Shown here in pieces: positions 17,273 to 20,980 of a DNA stretch of 20,980 nt. The DNA is from a virus, in the IMG/VR virus record IMGVR_UViG_3300009703_000133, positions 1-20,980 of that record; one strand, written 5' to 3'. How positions within the stretch are numbered: position 1 is the stretch's first letter; every line of letters starts with the position of its first letter. Both the position numbers and the translations under genes were made by a program. A model generated the notes under the pieces. The model was not told the DNA's origin. It ran no database searches and was given only the letters and a program-made list of their open reading frames with translations.

Positions 17273-19489
17273 TTATTTAATTATCTGGGATGTGAATCCG
17301 TCATTGTTGTATTTTGCTATATTCAAATCTAATGGTTGTTTTTCTACAGTTGCGTTTGGTGCGTATAAATGTCTGTTGCAAGCCATAATAGCTAGACCAG
17401 AGCTTATTGACGCATCGTGCTTTGTTCTTTTGTTAATATCAAATCTTGCCCAATCGTTCAGTAGATCGTTAAAATATAGTGTACCATAGTTACCATCTCC
17501 TAAATGACCAACGTGATTTTGGATGTACATCTCAATCGCCGCTGCGTGAGCTTGCTTAACATCTTCACTAGAGTTTGGTATACCGCCAACCTCCTTCTCT
17601 GCTGTAGACATTTTTCTCCAAGTTCTATCTGGTCTGTTCATACTGTATCCTCTATAACCTCTTCTGCGTAGATAATACAATAATCTTGGTTTGTTATTCT
17701 CTGCTAACAATGGCATACCGTAAAAAACTAATGCCATTAAAACGTCTTCAAAAAACATCTCTGCGGTTTGTGGTCTAGCTATATATTCTAGGAAGAACGT
17801 ACTTGACGGCGCGTCTTCCATAGAGAATTTTGTTAATCCGTGAAGAGCTCCTTTAGAACCTTTCCCATCAACAGTACCGCTAATATCATAGCTATCGCAA
17901 CCGAACGCACCAATGTGTTCATTAGCAGGGTACTTAATTCCATTTTTTATTATTTGTTTATTTTGTAAATGGGCTGGAGGAACCCAACTTACTTTGAATC
18001 TACCCGTAGGATCAGGATAAAAAATAACCTTACTATCTTTTATACCGTTTACCCACTGAAAACTACCAGTAGTAGTATGCGCCGCGTGTCTACTACCTTC
18101 GTTAAAATCTATTTGTTCGTATATCCTTATAAGATTAAATATACTATTTTTAGTCTCGTCTCTAAACGCATGCTCCTCGGTTCTAGGGAACTGTCGGTAA
18201 AACTCATTTAACGCGTCTTGATCATCTCGTAGACCATCAGCCTCATTCTCCCAATTAGTTACTACACCTACGTCTATTAGTTCACCGTTTGGTCCATATC
18301 GTACATCATCACCTGGATTATCAAAGACTGGAAGTCCGTATTCGTCAATAAATCCTTCATAGTTCCATTCCATTGGGATAAAGAGAGAATAAAGGCCAGA
18401 CTTCGTTTGTCCATTAGCATTTCGTCTTGATACGTCAGAATCATTGTACAGTTTTTTAAAGTTATCCCCACCTTTATCAAGCGCGTTGCTGGTACTACCC
18501 ATCATGCACTTACCAACGATTCTACTACCTAACCTTAGACAGGTTTTAGTAACTCGCCAGTTGTTTAATATGTTATCAGGTCTTTCCCACTTACCACTTT
18601 CGTCGTGTACTAGCAAGTTTAACTTTTCGCCATCATAGCTATTGTCACCAGTATTTTTCCAATCGATTGTGGTATCAAGACCTGCTATCTCTTCAAGTTG
18701 CTCGTTTGCTTGTATTTTCTTACGAGTAAACTTACTAGCTGGAACTCTATACGCAAGTTCGGATTTTGGACGATCCATACCATCTTGTATAGGTTTAAAG
18801 AAGAACGGGTAATTTATTGATATAGGTACAACTTTATCAGTAAACATTTTCTTCGCATCGGCACCAGACTTAGAAAGGATCCCATATCTACTATCACTCG
18901 ATATAGTGGCTAAGTTAACTGTTTCAGCTGACGACATAAACGAGAAACCTGAACGACGGTTTTTAAGGTAGCACATCCCATAGCATCTCTTGTCAGCTTT
19001 ACAGGCTTCCCAGAATATAAAGAATAGTCTGTTTGCCTCTCTAAAGTCTGGAGCTCCAACGTCAATCTTGCTCCATTGTAGGTACATATAATGTGTACCT
19101 GTTATGTATGTCGGCACTCCGTTGTTAGTGAACCAGAATCCTTCTTCTCTACGTCTGAACTCTTCGTCAATATAGTCGTGCCACTTTTCTTTTTGTTCGT
19201 CTGGATAATTTCTCCAGTCGAATATATTTTTAATACGAGATAACTCTTTGGGATATTCTTGTTTAACCCACTTGTTCTTCTCGTGCTTAAACACGTTCTT
19301 TGGTGCTTTAGGTAAAGCTATCTTAAAACCTTGTATTTCGTATATATCACCTATAACCCCGTTGTGCGAAAGAACAACTATATCATGCTCTTTATTATAA
19401 CCGTACTTCCACTTTTTACCTCTGTTAAGTCTGGTAAGAGTGGTTTTCTTTATAGGTTCTATTATCTTATATAAAGTCTGTTCGTACAT
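17273..19489 (-). CDS. Terminase large subunit (packaging ATPase and nuclease)
   Basis: 738 aa. This motor pumps phage DNA into the prohead and cuts the concatemer. The ATPase half has a Walker A-like segment at residues 174-186 (YLKNRRSGFSFMS), a Walker B at 290-297 (LNLLVHDE, with the catalytic Glu 297) and a coupling-type motif MGSTSN at 330-335. The nuclease half, RNase H-like, has Asp 532 in GAFGCDSYDISG, acidic/polar residues at 597-599 in LLAENNKP, and Asp 692 in KHDASISSGLAIMA. The Walker A lacks the usual GK(S/T): Gly-Phe-Ser stands there and the basic residues lie earlier. The N-terminal 110 residues are basic and precede the motor. The ATG overlaps the stop of the 91-aa gene by one base (TAATG). 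The size is on the large side for TerL, as in crAss-like phages. Confidence 0.93.
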   Translation of the reverse strand: MYEQTLYKIIEPIKKTTLTRLNRGKKWKYGYNKEHDIVVLSHNGVIGDIYEIQGFKIALPKAPKNVFKHEKNKWVKQEYPKELSRIKNIFDWRNYPDEQKEKWHDYIDEEFRRREEGFWFTNNGVPTYITGTHYMYLQWSKIDVGAPDFREANRLFFIFWEACKADKRCYGMCYLKNRRSGFSFMSSAETVNLATISSDSRYGILSKSGADAKKMFTDKVVPISINYPFFFKPIQDGMDRPKSELAYRVPASKFTRKKIQANEQLEEIAGLDTTIDWKNTGDNSYDGEKLNLLVHDESGKWERPDNILNNWRVTKTCLRLGSRIVGKCMMGSTSNALDKGGDNFKKLYNDSDVSRRNANGQTKSGLYSLFIPMEWNYEGFIDEYGLPVFDNPGDDVRYGPNGELIDVGVVTNWENEADGLRDDQDALNEFYRQFPRTEEHAFRDETKNSIFNLIRIYEQIDFNEGSRHAAHTTTGSFQWVNGIKDSKVIFYPDPTGRFKVSWVPPAHLQNKQIIKNGIKYPANEHIGAFGCDSYDISGTVDGKGSKGALHGLTKFSMEDAPSSTFFLEYIARPQTAEMFFEDVLMALVFYGMPLLAENNKPRLLYYLRRRGYRGYSMNRPDRTWRKMSTAEKEVGGIPNSSEDVKQAHAAAIEMYIQNHVGHLGDGNYGTLYFNDLLNDWARFDINKRTKHDASISSGLAIMACNRHLYAPNATVEKQPLDLNIAKYNNDGFTSQIIK

Positions 19490-19764
19490 TATTTAGATCT
19501 ACCCTCAGCAAAACCCTTGAATACTCTTTTCTTTTCTTCTTCCGGTGCTTTACCCTCTAAAAGATTTTCTTCTTCTTGGATTCTGTTTAATATCTCAAAG
19601 GCGTCGAAGATAGCAAGCTTTTTTGTGGCAGCGGCATTCTTGAGTCTGTCAGCTGATATATCATCATCTGAATCAACAATAGCTTCTTTAGCTACTTTAA
19701 TTAATTCCTCAACCGCTCTGTGCCCAGCTTGGATTATACTCTTCTTCGTCTCCTTGATATTCAT
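19489..19764 (-). CDS. Small helical protein, candidate terminase small subunit
   Basis: 91 aa from the ATG at 19764, MNIKETKKSIIQAGHRAVEE onward. The same frame stays open upstream to an ATG at 19851, but those 29 residues are hydrophobic, unlike the rest, and lie inside the preceding gene, so I prefer the shorter form. Even so it overlaps the end of the GroES-like gene by 56 bases in another frame. The protein is helical and charged, with AAATKKLAIFDAFEILNRIQ in the middle and KRVFKGFAEGRSK at the basic end. It stops on the terminase ATG (TAATG). Small size, helical content and position just before TerL suit a small terminase subunit, which recognises phage DNA, but no helix-turn-helix is evident. 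Function is inferred. Confidence 0.75.
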   Translation of the reverse strand: MNIKETKKSIIQAGHRAVEELIKVAKEAIVDSDDDISADRLKNAAATKKLAIFDAFEILNRIQEEENLLEGKAPEEEKKRVFKGFAEGRSK

Positions 19765-20299
19765 ATTTAATTGTAATAAAATTCGACATAACTCTGTAAA
19801 GTCTTTTACCATCAATAACAAACTCAAATTTGCTATTAGGTTTAAAACCAACTAGATCTTTTATGTCAACAGTTCCGTCAGTATATTTTACAATACCAAC
19901 TAAAGGTTTTTCAGTTTCCACGCTTAACTCGCTATTGTCTTTAATAGGTTGTATGAAACAATAACCTTTAGGACAAGTCCAATTACTGTCGCGTTTGTAA
20001 AGAAATATCTGATCGTGATTCACAAAGTATTTATTTTCTTTATAATAAGATCTACTATTTCTTTCTTTACCGTGTAAATCATGCCAACGCCTAAACACGT
20101 TGAAATGGACTACAACTACATCTCCACACCGTATGTCTGTATCTCCTAATTTAGGTACAGAAACAACTCTAGCAAGCCTATTGACATGCTGGTGATTAAA
20201 CACTTCAGTGTTTAGTATTAATTCTTTATCACCAACTTTCTTAGAGTTATTATATCGTTCACCTATAGGTTCTACAACAAAGTTGTAAAGAGACTGCAT
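19709..20299 (-). CDS. Co-chaperonin-like protein with two tandem GroES/Cpn10-like domains
   Basis: 196 aa. Residues about 5-103 read as a Cpn10 fold: VVEPIGERY at the start, a flexible segment with ELILNTEVF that resembles the GroES mobile loop, then RLARVVSVP, CGDVVVVHFNVFRRW and finally YFVNHDQIFLYK. Residues about 112-181 repeat the pattern: YCFIQPIKD, KPLVGIVKYT, VGFKPNSKFEFVIDGKRLYR and NFITIKYEY. The last resembles the end of GroES (strand, 'DGK.Y', strand). The tail is EYNPSWAQSG. GroES homologues cap GroEL and phage versions such as T4 gp31 adapt the chamber for capsid protein. A similar role here, for the MCP encoded downstream, is an inference. The ATG overlaps the previous stop (TAATG). 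Assignment is by pattern, moderate confidence. Confidence 0.75.
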   Translation of the reverse strand: MQSLYNFVVEPIGERYNNSKKVGDKELILNTEVFNHQHVNRLARVVSVPKLGDTDIRCGDVVVVHFNVFRRWHDLHGKERNSRSYYKENKYFVNHDQIFLYKRDSNWTCPKGYCFIQPIKDNSELSVETEKPLVGIVKYTDGTVDIKDLVGFKPNSKFEFVIDGKRLYRVMSNFITIKYEYQGDEEEYNPSWAQSG

Positions 20300-20523
20300 T
20301 AGTATTCTAAGTTATACTCTACTGATATTGCCATGTTTTTATTAAAATCTTTCCAAGGTATAACTGCTTTTTCTTTGCGGATATAAATAGAGTACTTGTC
20401 TTCCTCTTCAAGTATATCGCAAATAGTATGACCGCCATACACCTCTTGCCCAACGGCATAGTGCATGGCGTCATTCTTGTAGTCTTTACCTATCGTGATC
20501 TTACGAATCAGATGGCTCATCAT
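20299..20523 (-). CDS. Small conserved phage hypothetical protein
   Basis: 74 aa (or 73 if the second of two adjacent ATGs is used, at 20520). Sequence opens MMSHLIRKITIGKDYKNDAM and holds HYAVGQEVYGGHTICDILEE, followed by YSIYIRKEKAVIPWKDFNKN. The strand-turn-strand pattern with 'VGQ.VYGG..I' and 'W..F' looks like a small beta-barrel, such as an SH3-like fold, but I cannot assign it. It overlaps the end of the 92-aa gene by 23 bases and its stop overlaps the start of the GroES-like gene by one base, so the three genes form a coupled group. I recall similar small proteins upstream of the co-chaperonin-like gene in marine phages; the function is unknown to me. Confidence 0.75.
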   Translation of the reverse strand: MMSHLIRKITIGKDYKNDAMHYAVGQEVYGGHTICDILEEEDKYSIYIRKEKAVIPWKDFNKNMAISVEYNLEY

Positions 20524-20779
20524 CTTTATAATTTATCGTGCCATTTTGAATATTGATATCGTTTGTACCGTATTCTTCTTTAAATTCAGACTGCATTGCA
20601 TTAAGTTGATTATTACCTTCAAACAAAGCGTGCAATAAACCGTGTTTTTGAACTTCAGCGTTTCCAATATCAAACTGTAGTTTATTGATTGCTGAAACCA
20701 CTTTTTGAAGTTTTGACAACTGCTCGTCAGTAATCTTCTCTGGCTTTAGGTCTACGACCTTATCTTTCTTTTTTCCCAT
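20501..20779 (-). CDS. Small coiled-coil hypothetical protein
   Basis: 92 aa, beginning with a Lys-rich stretch MGKKKDKVVDLKPEKITDEQ. Residues about 17-70 are a predicted helix with heptad-like hydrophobics (LSKLQKVVSAINKLQFDIGN, then LLHALFEGNNQLNAMQSEFK). The pattern suggests an antiparallel helical hairpin like a prefoldin-type coiled coil. It ends in an acidic segment with INIQNGTINYKDDEPSDS. No membrane or enzyme motif is present. The ATG follows an A/T-only leader with no Shine-Dalgarno and lies 25 bases after the stop of the upstream gene. It is the first of a cluster of small genes leading to the terminase. I recognise the type from marine phages but know no function. Confidence 0.75.
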   Translation of the reverse strand: MGKKKDKVVDLKPEKITDEQLSKLQKVVSAINKLQFDIGNAEVQKHGLLHALFEGNNQLNAMQSEFKEEYGTNDINIQNGTINYKDDEPSDS

Positions 20780-20804
20780 AATTAAATTAAATTAAAATTG
20801 TTGT

Positions 20805-20980
20805 TTATTTAAATTGTTCTATTTTTACATTTTTTAGATAAAATCTAGCACCTTCTCGCATTTGAGAACCTGACACACTCCAAATAATTCTAAAATGATT
20901 ATCCCCACTAGATGTGCTAGTAGCTGTAATTGAAACGTCGCTAATAGAGTGCCATTGATTTTGAGGTATATCTACATTGC
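20805..20980 (-). CDS. C-terminal end of a jelly-roll-like phage protein (N-terminus beyond window)
   Basis: An open frame enters from the right edge and stops at 20805-20807. The first complete codon is at 20978; 57 residues are visible, starting NVDIPQNQWHSISDVSITAT. The C-terminus has RIIWSVSGSQ, then EGARFYLKNVKIEQFK. This 'W..I....I.AT....FRI....G...FYLKNVKIE' pattern is the closing part of a CBM-like jelly roll, similar in style to the end of the central domain in the 415-aa protein at the other end of the window. A tail fibre, head fibre or other surface protein is plausible. It is not in the 92-aa gene's frame and has its own stop; the 25-base gap to the next gene is A/T only. Confidence 0.75.
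   Translation of the reverse strand, partial: NVDIPQNQWHSISDVSITATSTSSGDNHFRIIWSVSGSQMREGARFYLKNVKIEQFK

Noticed and set aside
19765-19851. N-terminal extension of the small terminase-like protein to 19851
   Set aside because: The extra 29 residues are hydrophobic and would deepen the overlap with the preceding gene to 143 bases; the charged helical protein starts naturally at MNIKETKK.
19517-19855. 112-aa hydrophobic plus-strand open frame that could look like a membrane protein or holin
   Set aside because: It is antisense to the small terminase-like gene and the GroES-like gene; the hydrophobicity comes from complementing Lys/Glu codons.
1-20980. tRNA genes, CRISPR arrays, integrase, insertion sequences or defence genes
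   Set aside because: No gap between genes exceeds about 80 bases and none shows cloverleaf, repeat-spacer or transposase-like sequence; all large frames are virion or packaging proteins.

Overview
The window is an AT-rich, tightly packed structural and DNA-packaging module of a tailed double-stranded DNA phage (Caudoviricetes). All genes lie on the minus strand, so transcription runs from the right edge (position 20980) to the left edge (position 1). Gaps are usually 0-30 bases and several stop/start codons overlap as TAATG. I see no bacterial gene, integrase, tRNA, CRISPR array or insertion sequence. The protein set suggests a virus with podovirus-type tail machinery of the kind common in marine metagenomes. 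It has a large terminase, a very large portal with a coiled-coil tail, an acidic scaffold-like protein, a capsid protein, two short connector-like proteins and a giant gp10-like tail hub/stabilisation protein. The order and sizes (TerL about 740 aa, portal about 800 aa, MCP about 490 aa, huge stabilisation protein) recall crAss-like phages, but I cannot run the comparison. Almost no start codon has a Shine-Dalgarno sequence; upstream regions are A/T-rich. That fits a Bacteroidota (for example flavobacterial) host, which remains an inference.

Layout in transcription order. The right edge (20805-20980) holds the C-terminal end of a protein with a jelly-roll-like ending. Two small early-module genes follow: a 92-aa coiled-coil protein and a 74-aa hypothetical protein. 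Next is a 196-aa protein that looks like two GroES (Cpn10) folds in tandem, then a 91-aa protein in the small-terminase position. The packaging and head genes follow: large terminase (17273-19489), portal (14874-17270), scaffold-like protein (13659-14852) and major capsid protein (12156-13634). A hairpin with a C(UUCG)G tetraloop sits 13 bases after the capsid stop codon. Then come a 278-aa head-associated protein, a second C(UUCG)G hairpin at 11211-11234, two connector/adaptor candidates (244 aa and 305 aa), the 2148-aa tail hub, and three probable tail or decoration proteins (485 aa, 415 aa, and one cut by the left edge).

How the parts work together (inference from families and order): the terminase and its small partner cut and pump DNA through the portal. 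The scaffold and MCP build the head, possibly helped by the phage co-chaperonin acting with host GroEL. The 244- and 305-aa proteins would close the portal and join it to the hub. The hub and the jelly-roll proteins downstream would form the tail and contact the host surface. The two hairpins flanking the first gene after MCP could lower expression stepwise after the capsid gene, matching the need for many capsid and few tail subunits. The most distinctive points are the tandem co-chaperonin-like gene, the paired UUCG hairpins, the roughly 350-residue insertion in the hub with a calcium-loop motif, and a beta-strand repeat shared between the hub and a downstream protein.
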